From: Carboxylicivirga mesophila
Lineage (GTDB): Bacteria > Bacteroidota > Bacteroidia > Bacteroidales > Marinilabiliaceae
Length of the DNA: 64,000 bases
Direction of reading: 5' to 3'
Assembly: GCF_018271975.1 (NCBI RefSeq)
Contig: NZ_JAGUCN010000001.1
Location: 434,001 to 498,000, forward strand
A program made the translations under genes and the position numbers. Shown piece by piece: positions 54,625 to 64,000 of this stretch; the stretch's first letter is position 1, and the number at the start of each line of letters is the position of its first letter. Below the pieces are notes generated by a model. That model ran no database searches. It saw nothing but the letters and a program-made list of their open reading frames with translations, and had not been told where the DNA came from.

Positions 54625-56280
54625 TTGCTTCATAGAATGATAAGCATGTATCAAACTCTTTGGCTAATATTTTTATTTCTTGCGATTCACCCAATTAAGG
54701 CTCAGGATGCTGAACTGGACAGTTTAATTAATCTTCTTGCACATGAGGATGATAAGCTTAATCGGGGCGAACTTTATTTGGATTTAGCGACTTACTACGA
54801 ATATAGTGACTTGATAAAAAGTTATGACTATATACTGAAAGTACGTGAGATTGCCGACAAATACAATATTGAGCAACTACACTCCAAGACCAACTTATTT
54901 ATATCTAACTTATTAATCAAACAAGGCAAGTATAATGAAGCCTTAAGTCATCTTAATAAGGAGCTGTGTCAGCTAAACGAGCAGGAGGCAGGCTTTAAAT
55001 ATGTTGGTCTGCTGATTAATATTGGTGCCATATACTATCAAATCAAACAATACGATAAAGCACTAACACACTTTCATAAAGCAAAAGAATTATTTGAAGC
55101 TGGTGCCATTAGTATAGAGGATGAACAGTATCCACAGATTTTTATTGGCATCTATAATAATATCGCCAATGTGTACGACGAATTAAATGATAATCCTCAA
55201 GCTTTAGTGTACTATATAGATGCACTTGAAGTGGCAATTGCATATAAGGCCTATGAACACATTGGGGTTATAAATAAGAATATTGGCGATTTGTACATAG
55301 AAATGGACCGCCATGATGATGCCTTGCCATTTATTACAGAGTCCATTAGAATACGCAAACAGATAAATGATAATAGCGGCCTGGCAACCAGTTATTACGT
55401 GCTTGGATTATATTATTATGAAACTGGTCAGGAGGACAAAGCAATAGATGCCTACAAAATATCATTGGATTTTGGTATAAAAGCTAATGCCTGGTTGTCA
55501 ATTACTGAAACAGCCAAAACCATATCGGTGTATTATAAATCCAGGGAGTCTTACAAGGAGACGTATGATTATTTTGAGTTATATCATCAATATAATGACA
55601 GCTTGTTGATACAGAATTCTGAAAAGCAGAGGCTGGCTACAGAGTTCGATTTTAAGTTGCAGCAACGGCAAAAGGAATGGGATGAAAAGCGAAAAAAGGA
55701 ACAGTATTTATATATTCTCATAGGTGCCGGATTACTGGTGCTGGCGGCCATCCTATTATTACTTTACTTTTTATCCAAAGCTCGTGAAAAACGTATACGG
55801 CTTGAGAAGAAGAACCTGAAGCTGGAGAATGCTAATCTGGAGCAAGACCTACATCTTAAAAGAAAAGAGCTGACGACGAATGTGATGTATCTTGTTCGTA
55901 AGAATGAACTCATCAAAGAGGTGTCAAACAGGTTAATGGATACATTGGGTAATTTTAAGCCCGAAAATCAAAAGCTGATTCAGAGTATTATGGTGGAGCT
56001 TCAACAAAGTCTCGATAACGATATCTGGGAAGAGTTTGAGTTGCGTTTTAATCAGGTACATTCCGATTTTTATGATAGGCTAAGAGAACGGTTTCCGGAT
56101 TTAACCCCTAATGAAGTAAAACTATCGGCCTTCCTTAGGTTGAATATGAGTTCGAAAGAGATATCGGCCATTACCCATCAATCCATTCGAAGCATTGAAG
56201 TGGCCCGCACCCGTTTGCGAAAAAAACTGGATCTTACTAATACCGATGTTGGTTTGGTCGCATTCCTCAATAAATTCTGA
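54625..56280 (+). CDS. TPR-type membrane regulator with LuxR-like HTH
   Basis: A 551-residue one-component regulator. Signal-like N-terminus (LWLIFLFLAIHPIKAQ; an ATG 7 codons in gives a shorter leader), extracytoplasmic TPR array (about 30-330), one transmembrane helix (about 370-390, LYILIGAGLLVLAAILLLLYFL), a coiled coil, and a C-terminal LuxR-like HTH (RFPDLTPNEVKLSAFLRLNMSSKEISAITHQSIRSIEVARTRLRKKL). The HTH and preceding coil closely match the end of the PUL regulator at 35722-38523. It lies upstream of the subtilase gene on the same strand and may control it. Confidence 0.85.
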   Translation: MLHRMISMYQTLWLIFLFLAIHPIKAQDAELDSLINLLAHEDDKLNRGELYLDLATYYEYSDLIKSYDYILKVREIADKYNIEQLHSKTNLFISNLLIKQGKYNEALSHLNKELCQLNEQEAGFKYVGLLINIGAIYYQIKQYDKALTHFHKAKELFEAGAISIEDEQYPQIFIGIYNNIANVYDELNDNPQALVYYIDALEVAIAYKAYEHIGVINKNIGDLYIEMDRHDDALPFITESIRIRKQINDNSGLATSYYVLGLYYYETGQEDKAIDAYKISLDFGIKANAWLSITETAKTISVYYKSRESYKETYDYFELYHQYNDSLLIQNSEKQRLATEFDFKLQQRQKEWDEKRKKEQYLYILIGAGLLVLAAILLLLYFLSKAREKRIRLEKKNLKLENANLEQDLHLKRKELTTNVMYLVRKNELIKEVSNRLMDTLGNFKPENQKLIQSIMVELQQSLDNDIWEEFELRFNQVHSDFYDRLRERFPDLTPNEVKLSAFLRLNMSSKEISAITHQSIRSIEVARTRLRKKLDLTNTDVGLVAFLNKF

Positions 56281-56363
56281 AGTACTCGGTTAAATATTTA
56301 CAAGAGCCACATAATGAGATATGTAGTTTTTTTGTGCAGGTAATGTAGCACCTGTTTCTCTGT

Positions 56364-56416
56364 TTGTATCATAAATGATCCGGTGCTTTTGCAGCTTGTA
56401 TCATTCGTGTTCCGGT
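56364..56416. repeat. 21-bp imperfect direct repeat
   Basis: TTGTATCATAAATGATCCGGT (56364-56384) and the 21 bases at 56396-56416 agree at 17 of 21 positions and start 32 bp apart (three helical turns). Located between the TPR regulator and the small ORF/subtilase genes; candidate binding sites. Confidence 0.45.
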
Positions 56417-56481
56417 AGCAAATTCCGGGCTTGCTTGCGTGGTATTTACTTTTGATTGTAAGAAAGTGAATTGATGATTTT

Positions 56482-56643
56482 ATGGCTAATAAGAAAGCAA
56501 AAACAAACCCTCATCAGCGCAATTATCCTGTTGATGATTATTCCAGTTTTCTATCAAAGAATGACGCACGCATTAAGGCGCTAAAGAAGTTACTCAAAGA
56601 GTTGGAAGAAGCACCCAATAAACCAAAATCTCAAAATCGATAA
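56482..56643 (+). CDS. Small basic ORF, 53 aa
   Basis: ATG at 56482 gives MANKKAKTNPHQRNYPVDDYSS followed by a Lys/Leu/Glu-rich amphipathic helix (ARIKALKKLLKELEEAPN). No membrane segment or known family. Its composition (Lys, Asn, Glu) is compatible with a real small protein, and it lies 28 bases upstream of the subtilase start on the same strand. Could also be chance. Confidence 0.45.
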   Translation: MANKKAKTNPHQRNYPVDDYSSFLSKNDARIKALKKLLKELEEAPNKPKSQNR

Positions 56644-56671
56644 ATACTAGTATTAATTTAAACTACAGAAC

Positions 56672-59600
56672 ATGAAGAAAAATCTACATGTATTCTCTTA
56701 TCACCTTGGTGTGATTGTTCTGGCTTTGTTACTAAGTTTGAGTACAAAGGCACAGAACTATGAGAATGGCGTTCTGCAAGGAGCGTTCAGAGTAAAACTT
56801 AAGCCTCAGTTGGCTGAAGGTGTGCAGCTTAATATCCAAGGCGGGCAGCCGGTTGTAACAACAGGTGTTAGTGATATAGACCTGTTAAACGCACGTTTTT
56901 CGGCTGTTAAAATGCAACGGATATTTCCGCTTTCACCAAAGTTTGAAGCCAAACATCAAAAGTATGGCTTACATCTTTGGTATGAGGTCAGCATTGCCAA
57001 CGAAGCTTCAACACTAAATGCGATACAGGCCTACAGTGCCTTAGCGTCTGTTGAGGTCTGCGAACCTATTCGGGAGGTGAGTCTTATTCACCCCATGAAC
57101 AGTAAAACAATTGAGAAGAGTCAGCAATTGAAAGCAGCTGCTTCGATGCCTTTTAATGACCCGTATCTGCCAATGCAATGGCATTATAATAATACAGGTC
57201 AGACAAATGGAATGTCAGGTGCTGATATGAATGCTTTTGAGGCCTGGAAGGTTACAGCGGGTTCAAATAATGTGATTGTATCAATACACGATGAAGGTGT
57301 TGATGTTAAACATGAAGATTTAAAAGACGCTATGTGGGTAAATGAAGCTGAGCTAAATGGCGAACCCAATGTGGATGACGATGGCAATGGCTTTAAGGAC
57401 GACATTTATGGTTTTAACTTTGCCGATAATATGGGAGACATTGCTCCGGGGCATCATGGATCGCATGTGGCTGGTACAGTAGGAGCTGTCAATAATAATG
57501 GTATAGGCGTAGCTGGTGTAGCCGGTGGAACGGGTAATAATGATGGAGCACGAATTATGAGTTGCCAGATACTTGGTGGTGTAAGTCAGGGAAATTTACC
57601 CAATTCATTTGTTTATGCAGCTGATAATGGTGCTGTTATTTCACAAAATAGCTGGGGATACAATCAACCAGGTTATATTGAGCAAGCCATTTTAGATGCC
57701 ATTGATTATTTCATTAAGGAGGCCGGTTCCTATGCAGGTAGCCCTATGAAGGGGGGTGTTGTTATTTTTGCAGCTGGTAACGATAATTACGATGGCCAAT
57801 TTTATCCTGGTTATTACGACGAAGTCATTGCAGTATCTGCACTTGGTTCGAGCAATGAGAAAGCATCCTATTCCAATTATGGAACATGGGTTGACCTGGC
57901 AGCACCTGGTGGTGATACTGGTGATGATGCTAATATGACGGATAATCAAGCTCAAGCTGGTTATTCAAACGGTGTGCTGAGTTGTTATGCCGGTAATACT
58001 TACGGCTATATGGACGGAACCTCTATGGCTTGTCCGCATGTTTCAGGTATTGCTGCTTTGGTAGTATCCAAATATGGCAACGAGAGTTTTACCAATAAAG
58101 ACCTGAAGAGGCATCTTTTAACAGCAGTAAATGATATTTACGAACTTGAAGGCAACACGCCCTATATTGGCAAACTTGGTAATGGTGCTATTGATGCTGC
58201 GCTCGCTTTAAAAAACAATAAGGGCAATATGCCTGATGCTATTTCAGACCTTGCAATGTCTGGTCTTGCTCAGGATTTTGCTGTGTTAGAATGGAGCGTG
58301 CCGGTTGACAATGATGATGCTAAACCATGGGAGTTTGAAGTTCTTTATTCGAAAGAAACCATTACCCATAGTACTTTGGAGTACGCTCGTAGCATACAAT
58401 TGCGCAACGAAAATGAACCGGGTGAAAAAGTGAGTATTGAAGTACCCGGTTTGGAGGCCTTAACAGAATATCATTTTACTGTAAGAAGTATCGACCGTTG
58501 GGGGAACTATTCCGATTTCTCAAATCTATTAACCGCAACTACCAATGCAGGCCCGGATGCTCAGATTGATCCGACAACAAAGAGTTTGCATTTTGATGTT
58601 GACGTCACTACTTCTGCTTTGGCGTCTATGAATTTTAATATTCTGAATAAAGGAGAAGGTTTATTGCGCTGGATGACAGAGAATCATCATGTTTCGAGCA
58701 TCGACGCTTATAGCTTTGCAAACAATCTGCGTTACCCAAATCTTAAGCAGTTGGCTTTAGGTAAGCAAGCTAATATCCAGATTTATGTGGCAGGCAAAGA
58801 TATGCCCATCAGCACCTATAGCCAAACCACAACAACTGATCACATCCGGTACTTTGATACCTGGAGGAGTATGTATTATATAGGAGAGGAAGATACTTCA
58901 TATACCAACTCTGCTGCCATTCGTTTCTTTGCTTCACGGCAAGAAGGATTTAACATGACCCATGTTGAAGCCTTACTTCGCAACGATCCAGCAAGGGGAC
59001 CGATGATTCTTGAAGTACGCGAAGGATCTGATTTATTGGACTCGAAGTTGCTGTATGCTCAAGAGATTGACGAAGCCAGTGAATATGGATTTACAAATAT
59101 TCAGCTTGAAGAGCAATTGTTTTTCCCTTATGGGACCCATTTCTGGATAGTGGTGCATGTACCATCGGGCAACCGTTATCCTCTGGGTGCTGGTGTTGAG
59201 TTACAGCCCGAATTGTCAGAAATGTGTTACATGAGTTTAAACGGGGGTAAGTCGTGGGCTCGTTTCGAAGACCTTTATTATAATAATCTGGTGGTTTGGG
59301 CATTTACGCCAATCAGCAAGTTAAAACCAGAGCAGCAATATTTAAGTCTTACACCATCATCCGGGGAGACTCTGGCCGACGAGGTTTCTACTGTGGATGT
59401 AAGTGTGGATATGTCGCAGTTAGTGAATGGAACCTACCGTTCTAATATTGTGGTATACACCAATGAAACAGACTCTTCGATGTTGCGTGTGCCAACAAGC
59501 GTTAACTTAAGCGGGCATCCATTTAATTTACAAAGTGAAAGTATTATTGATTGCGGAAGTGTTATTTTGGGTAATGCTAAAGTAATACCGGTAACTATTG

Positions 59601-62600
59601 ATAATATTGGTTTAGGGAATTTCTCATCGGCCTATCTTGAGATTGACAATCCGGATTTTAAAGTAAAGTCCAACTATTTGGGAAAGATAGCGGCAAAATC
59701 AGGTGTTCAGTTTAATGTGGTTTTTGAGCCTTCTGCAGCCGGCAACGCTAATGCGGTTGCACGCATTTACAATTATAATGGTCATGAATACACCTTCAAC
59801 CTGTTTGGTGTAGCTGCCGAACCTCCGGTAATGGAAATCAGTCCGGCCACTATAACATATGATAATCTAACTATTGGTGATGAGGTTCAGGGCGAGTTCA
59901 CTATTACTAACACTGGTAAATATCCGTTAGAATATTTTTTGCCGGCATTTGTTGAAAGCGACCAAACAGTTACGGTTGACGAAAAAACACATTTGTTTGG
60001 TTATGCAGCACAAATAAATGAGGGAGGATTATTACCCAATCCGCCTTATGTTTGGACAGATATATCCAATACGGGAACAAAAGTTGAGGATTATGATCGT
60101 ACCCGTGATTTCTTTTACTATCCTGTTGAGTTGGATTTTGAGTTCCCATTCTTCGGGAAGCGTGAGAATAGCCTGTATATTACCAACTGGGGTATGGTTA
60201 CCTTTGACCAGAACAGTTCATTTAATGTGTGGCCACCAAGTTTTAAACTGGCCGATTGTCCTGATCGTTTTATTTCAGTAATGGGGCGCCACTATGATTT
60301 GAGTAAAGGAGGTGCTATTTACTATCAAAGTTTTGGCGATAAGTTTGTTGTTCAGTACGATAAGGTTGTGTGGGAAAGCTTCGACTGGTGGTCTGGTGAA
60401 AGCTTGATGCACGAACAATCATTCCAGATTGTCATCTATAATAATGGAAACATTGAATTCATTTATAATACATTGGATGGGCTTGATGCCGGAACATTGT
60501 CGCAATCGTTTATTGCCATTGAAGATCAGCTCCAAAGCGATGGGTATTTTATTACAGATATTGATTCACCTGATTTTGTAGTAAGCGATCAAACGGTGAT
60601 TCGTTTTGTTAATCCCGGTTTGGGACTGGTTACAGAACTAACCAACCCACAAGGAAAAATACAGGTTGGAGAATCGGTAACATTAGCTTTCAAAGCATCA
60701 ACTGACGTGCTTAATGTAGAGCGTCATCTTGAAAAATTATCGGTACTTAGTAATGATCCCCTGAATAACCCTGGTATTTTCACCATTGACATGAATATTA
60801 CAGGAGGCGGACTTCCTAATGTAGAGGTGAGTCAGGCAGCTATTAATTTTGGTCAGGTATTTCAGGGAGCAGTTGTTAATCAGCCTGTCTGGGTAATTAA
60901 TAATGGCCGCGCTACATCCAGCATTAATTCAGTTGTATCAAGCGATGTGAAGTTTACCATTGACGGAGTGACGCCACAAGAAATAACACCTGGTCGTAAA
61001 TTACCTTATGTTGTTACATTTAATACCAGTGAATTAGGCGTATTTAATGCCAATGTTGTTATTACAACCAGTGAAGGAGATGAACTAACTGTTGCTGTTA
61101 CCGGAGAGGTGATTGAGGCACCTGTGATGGAAGTGTCTATCTCTTCGATTAATGAAACAATAGCTGCCGGGAACCAGGTTACTGTGCCATTCAACATTGC
61201 AAATACCGGTGGCAATGACCTTAATGTAGCAGCAGTGGGTGGCGATTGGTTGACGATTGATAAGAAGGTGGCTCCAATGAGTGAAATAAAAGATTTCACT
61301 TATTTCATAAGCACGAGTGACGAGGAAAATGGCCCTGACTACAATTGGGTTGATATTGTGGAAACAGGGGTAGCAATTCCTAAAGAAACGATATATAATC
61401 AATACTGGGTTGAAACGATTCAATTGCCATTTGAGTTTAATTTCTATGGTCAGGCTTACTCGTCTGTTTATGTTGGTGGCAATGGAGTATTAAGTTTTAA
61501 TGAGTACACTGAGGATTACTGGTTTGGTGGTGATTTAATGCCAAGCGCCAACGAACCTGACAATCTTGTAGCAGCTTTGTGGGGGCTGACCGGACCAAAT
61601 ATGGAATTCTTCGAGGATGCAGGCATCTATTACCAGGTGGCTGACGATAAGCTGATTGTGCAGTACCACATGATGGTTGATGGTTTTGGCATGAGCGATC
61701 CTACATCGTGTCAGATTATACTGTATGCCAATGGTAATATTAAGTTGCAGTATGAATGGCACAATGCCTGGGTAACTCATGTGGCCAGTTATTCGCAAGC
61801 TGGATTGGAGAATGCAGACGGAACAGAGGCAGTGGTTTATTCAGCCTATGAAGATAGTCGTATCCATGATGATTTAGCTGTTGTGTTTACACCAGTTGAA
61901 AAGCATGTAATTGCCCCTGGTTCTTCAATGGATTTTGTGGCAACATTAAATGCCGCTGAGTTATTTGCAGGTACTTATACTACTAATTTAGGAGTACTTA
62001 ATAATACACCCGGAACAGGTAGATTTGATATACCCGTTACTTTCAATGTAACCGGTGAGGCATTGCCTGTTGCACCATCATCAGTTGATTTTGGTTCGCC
62101 AATGGTGATTGAGCAGCCTAATGCACAATGGTATGAACCGCCATTTAAAGCTTATGAGATTGAGATTGAGATTAAGAATGAAGGAACCAAGCGGTTCGAG
62201 ATTCTTGGGTTTGACCTGTCGAAGGTGAGTAAAATGATACAAGAGAATTCAACCTATGATAAAATCCAGGCCTATACATTTGCATCTTCAGGATGGGGTG
62301 AGCCAATACTGCAATGGGTTGATATCTTCTATTTGCCTCAATATGATTGGCAGACAGGTAGTATGGTGCCTATTTATGTTGAGCCAATGTCATCGCTGAA
62401 GCTAAAGGCCAACTATATGCCAGACGAGACATTAAATGCAGAAGGTACTGCATTGTTGCCATTGTCAGATATTCTGGTAATTAATACTGACATGGCAGAA
62501 ATGCCAGATATTGAGATTGCCTTTACGGCCAATCCGGTTTTACCGCCGGTGATGTCGGCTGGTAGCGATTTAGTTACTGTATATGCCGAAGATGAGCACG

Positions 62601-64000
62601 TAGTGGAAACCCATACCGTAGTATTGGATAACACACAGGGAAAATCTGATCTGGCATATACCATTAAGATGGACTATGAGCGCAACGCGGTTACATCTTC
62701 AGCTGTGTCGCCATTGGCAACTAATGAAGGAGACAAGCCTGCATTGATACAAAGTACCCATGAGCAATCAATCATAGCGCCTAATGCCCATAATGCCGAC
62801 GAATACAATCGAATTCTAAGCTATTCAGATGCTACCGAACCAGAATCAAAGCTGGGACTTGGAGGCAGCTATCAGTTTGGTGTTGCTACTCGCTATATGG
62901 CACCAGAGAATGGCTTTAACCTGACTCATGTTCAAACCTGGTATACACCTGAAGAATGGCTGGATTCAAAAATCACTGTTGATATATTGGCTGGTTCTCA
63001 ATATATCTCTCAATGCGAGGTGATCTATACGGAGGACTTTCAGCATACCATTGAAGAAGCTGATTTTATTGGAAAGATGCTCACCTTTGAGTTAACACAG
63101 ACGCAGATTTTCTATCCAAATGAACCATTTTTTGTGGTCTTTAAATATCCAACAGCAGTTAAATATCCACAAGGAATTGTAGAGATAGGCGAAACTGTTG
63201 ATGGCCGCTTTGCCTACAATGCTGCTGATGTCTGGTATGACCTGGGCGGTACAGATTTTGCCACCAAAGGGTGGATGACAACAGCCATTGAAGCGGAATA
63301 TAAAACAGGCCTTTGGGTAGAATTGCAAAATCAAATGCAGGGGACTGTGCCTGCCGGACAGTCCGTTGATCTTGACTTTTTATTCAGTGCTATATATGCG
63401 GATAATGGTGATAACCGCGCAGTGGCTACCATTAGCTCAAACGACCCGTTTAATTCCATGGATAAAATCAACTTGCACATGTTGCGTAACCGTGCACCCG
63501 AAATTATCAGCCCTGATGATAAGGTGTCGGTAATTGAAAATGAGGTGATGCAACTTGAGATAGCTGGTATTGATCATGAGGGGAATGATTTTGACTGGCT
63601 GCCAAACCAGATGCCGGAATTCATCACTTCGCAGGTTATTGAGGGCAACAAGTTAGCACTTACCATAGAGCCTGGTTACGAAGCGGCAGGTGTTTATCAG
63701 TTTAGTATAGAGGCCACTGATGCCTTTAATAATTCTGCTACCTTACCTATGACTGTTAATGTTATCAACAATAACAGGGCACCAGTTGTATCAAAGGAAA
63801 TTGGTGAGCAGGATGTCATCATGGAAAACGGTGTAGTGGCATTAAACCTGAATGATTTTATTGGCGATCCGGATAATGAACGACTAAGCTTCGAGCTGAT
63901 TAATAGTGATAATGCTGTCATTGAGGTATTTGTTGCTGATAATCGAATTATGCTTAATCCATTAACGATTGGACAATCGCTTGTGTCAATAACAGCTGCC
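56672..64000 (+). CDS. Giant secreted subtilisin-like serine peptidase (partial, continues beyond window)
   Basis: Reading frame open from ATG 56672 to the window end, 2443 codons. Signal peptide about 1-28 (LALLLSLSTKAQ), propeptide to about 170, then an S8 domain with Asp207 (SIHDEGVDVKHEDL), His262 (GHHGSHVAGTVG) and Ser451 (GTSMACPHVSGIAAL). After it: an FN3-like domain (about 530-630), then a long run of HYDIN/ASPM-type immunoglobulin-like repeats (for example VIDCGSVILGNAKVIPVTIDNIGLGNF, INFGQVFQGAVVNQPVWVINNG) interspersed with tandem jelly-roll-like blocks, and cadherin-like repeats near the end (RAPEIISPDD, RAPVVSKEIG). A C-terminal type IX sorting domain would be expected but lies outside the window. 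Confidence 0.92.
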   Translation, partial: MKKNLHVFSYHLGVIVLALLLSLSTKAQNYENGVLQGAFRVKLKPQLAEGVQLNIQGGQPVVTTGVSDIDLLNARFSAVKMQRIFPLSPKFEAKHQKYGLHLWYEVSIANEASTLNAIQAYSALASVEVCEPIREVSLIHPMNSKTIEKSQQLKAAASMPFNDPYLPMQWHYNNTGQTNGMSGADMNAFEAWKVTAGSNNVIVSIHDEGVDVKHEDLKDAMWVNEAELNGEPNVDDDGNGFKDDIYGFNFADNMGDIAPGHHGSHVAGTVGAVNNNGIGVAGVAGGTGNNDGARIMSCQILGGVSQGNLPNSFVYAADNGAVISQNSWGYNQPGYIEQAILDAIDYFIKEAGSYAGSPMKGGVVIFAAGNDNYDGQFYPGYYDEVIAVSALGSSNEKASYSNYGTWVDLAAPGGDTGDDANMTDNQAQAGYSNGVLSCYAGNTYGYMDGTSMACPHVSGIAALVVSKYGNESFTNKDLKRHLLTAVNDIYELEGNTPYIGKLGNGAIDAALALKNNKGNMPDAISDLAMSGLAQDFAVLEWSVPVDNDDAKPWEFEVLYSKETITHSTLEYARSIQLRNENEPGEKVSIEVPGLEALTEYHFTVRSIDRWGNYSDFSNLLTATTNAGPDAQIDPTTKSLHFDVDVTTSALASMNFNILNKGEGLLRWMTENHHVSSIDAYSFANNLRYPNLKQLALGKQANIQIYVAGKDMPISTYSQTTTTDHIRYFDTWRSMYYIGEEDTSYTNSAAIRFFASRQEGFNMTHVEALLRNDPARGPMILEVREGSDLLDSKLLYAQEIDEASEYGFTNIQLEEQLFFPYGTHFWIVVHVPSGNRYPLGAGVELQPELSEMCYMSLNGGKSWARFEDLYYNNLVVWAFTPISKLKPEQQYLSLTPSSGETLADEVSTVDVSVDMSQLVNGTYRSNIVVYTNETDSSMLRVPTSVNLSGHPFNLQSESIIDCGSVILGNAKVIPVTIDNIGLGNFSSAYLEIDNPDFKVKSNYLGKIAAKSGVQFNVVFEPSAAGNANAVARIYNYNGHEYTFNLFGVAAEPPVMEISPATITYDNLTIGDEVQGEFTITNTGKYPLEYFLPAFVESDQTVTVDEKTHLFGYAAQINEGGLLPNPPYVWTDISNTGTKVEDYDRTRDFFYYPVELDFEFPFFGKRENSLYITNWGMVTFDQNSSFNVWPPSFKLADCPDRFISVMGRHYDLSKGGAIYYQSFGDKFVVQYDKVVWESFDWWSGESLMHEQSFQIVIYNNGNIEFIYNTLDGLDAGTLSQSFIAIEDQLQSDGYFITDIDSPDFVVSDQTVIRFVNPGLGLVTELTNPQGKIQVGESVTLAFKASTDVLNVERHLEKLSVLSNDPLNNPGIFTIDMNITGGGLPNVEVSQAAINFGQVFQGAVVNQPVWVINNGRATSSINSVVSSDVKFTIDGVTPQEITPGRKLPYVVTFNTSELGVFNANVVITTSEGDELTVAVTGEVIEAPVMEVSISSINETIAAGNQVTVPFNIANTGGNDLNVAAVGGDWLTIDKKVAPMSEIKDFTYFISTSDEENGPDYNWVDIVETGVAIPKETIYNQYWVETIQLPFEFNFYGQAYSSVYVGGNGVLSFNEYTEDYWFGGDLMPSANEPDNLVAALWGLTGPNMEFFEDAGIYYQVADDKLIVQYHMMVDGFGMSDPTSCQIILYANGNIKLQYEWHNAWVTHVASYSQAGLENADGTEAVVYSAYEDSRIHDDLAVVFTPVEKHVIAPGSSMDFVATLNAAELFAGTYTTNLGVLNNTPGTGRFDIPVTFNVTGEALPVAPSSVDFGSPMVIEQPNAQWYEPPFKAYEIEIEIKNEGTKRFEILGFDLSKVSKMIQENSTYDKIQAYTFASSGWGEPILQWVDIFYLPQYDWQTGSMVPIYVEPMSSLKLKANYMPDETLNAEGTALLPLSDILVINTDMAEMPDIEIAFTANPVLPPVMSAGSDLVTVYAEDEHVVETHTVVLDNTQGKSDLAYTIKMDYERNAVTSSAVSPLATNEGDKPALIQSTHEQSIIAPNAHNADEYNRILSYSDATEPESKLGLGGSYQFGVATRYMAPENGFNLTHVQTWYTPEEWLDSKITVDILAGSQYISQCEVIYTEDFQHTIEEADFIGKMLTFELTQTQIFYPNEPFFVVFKYPTAVKYPQGIVEIGETVDGRFAYNAADVWYDLGGTDFATKGWMTTAIEAEYKTGLWVELQNQMQGTVPAGQSVDLDFLFSAIYADNGDNRAVATISSNDPFNSMDKINLHMLRNRAPEIISPDDKVSVIENEVMQLEIAGIDHEGNDFDWLPNQMPEFITSQVIEGNKLALTIEPGYEAAGVYQFSIEATDAFNNSATLPMTVNVINNNRAPVVSKEIGEQDVIMENGVVALNLNDFIGDPDNERLSFELINSDNAVIEVFVADNRIMLNPLTIGQSLVSITAA

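Overview
The window is a 64 kb chromosomal segment of a Bacteroidota bacterium, probably a marine or saline member of the Marinilabiliales/Bacteroidales side. Evidence: a SusC/SusD pair, DUF2723 and DUF6427-type proteins, LytTR and triple-tyrosine regulators, promoter -7 boxes of the TAnnTTTG type, a GTG-started ribosomal protein L13 in an rplM-rpsI-rpsB-tsf operon, and a very large secreted subtilase of the kind usually exported by type IX secretion. The sulfatase in the sugar-utilisation locus points to sulfated (algal or animal) glycans. Genus placement is inference.

Layout. 1-3.0 kb: two consecutive L,D-transpeptidases (the first cut by the window edge), a conserved hypothetical and a DUF1289 protein. 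3.1-8.3 kb: a lysylphosphatidylglycerol-flippase-like membrane protein, then a lipoprotein solute-binding protein overlapping a large hybrid histidine kinase. 8.2-16.0 kb (minus): a tight five-gene run of DUF2723 glycosyltransferase-like protein, polysaccharide deacetylase, purD, DUF6427-like membrane protein and carbamoyltransferase. 16.1-21.0 kb: NlpC/P60 peptidase, a secreted NTF2-like protein, an array of regularly spaced 13-bp palindromes (17199-17490), a small hypothetical and a second DUF2723 protein. 21.2-25.4 kb: two identical tRNA-Gln genes, a transposase remnant, tsf-rpsB-rpsI-rplM, and a 3-methyladenine DNA glycosylase. 25.4-33.5 kb: outer-membrane-like protein with a LytS/LytTR-type two-component pair, dusB, and an rbfA-methyltransferase-FtsX permease operon, then a small Spy-like lipoprotein. 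33.7-35.7 kb: TPR/PD40 propeller protein.

35.7-51.3 kb is a polysaccharide utilisation locus: a divergently transcribed membrane regulator, a truncated GH2 remnant, susC, susD, GH3, sulfatase, GH43-CBM32-FN3 and a GH144/PF10091-like (alpha/alpha)6 enzyme, closed by a clear terminator. 51.3-54.6 kb is a gene-poor accessory stretch with REP-like doublets, clusters of small hairpins, a structured non-coding element, a Crp/Fnr regulator with an NAD(P)H oxidoreductase, and a frameshifted small membrane protein gene. 54.6-64.0 kb holds a TPR/LuxR-like regulator that shares its DNA-binding end with the PUL regulator, a 53-residue ORF, and a subtilase whose reading frame runs off the window after 2443 codons.

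The most unusual sequence signal is the helically phased palindrome array at 17199-17490, which sits directly upstream of a recognisable promoter and includes a copy with compensatory changes on both arms. No defence system, CRISPR array, prophage or rRNA operon was found.
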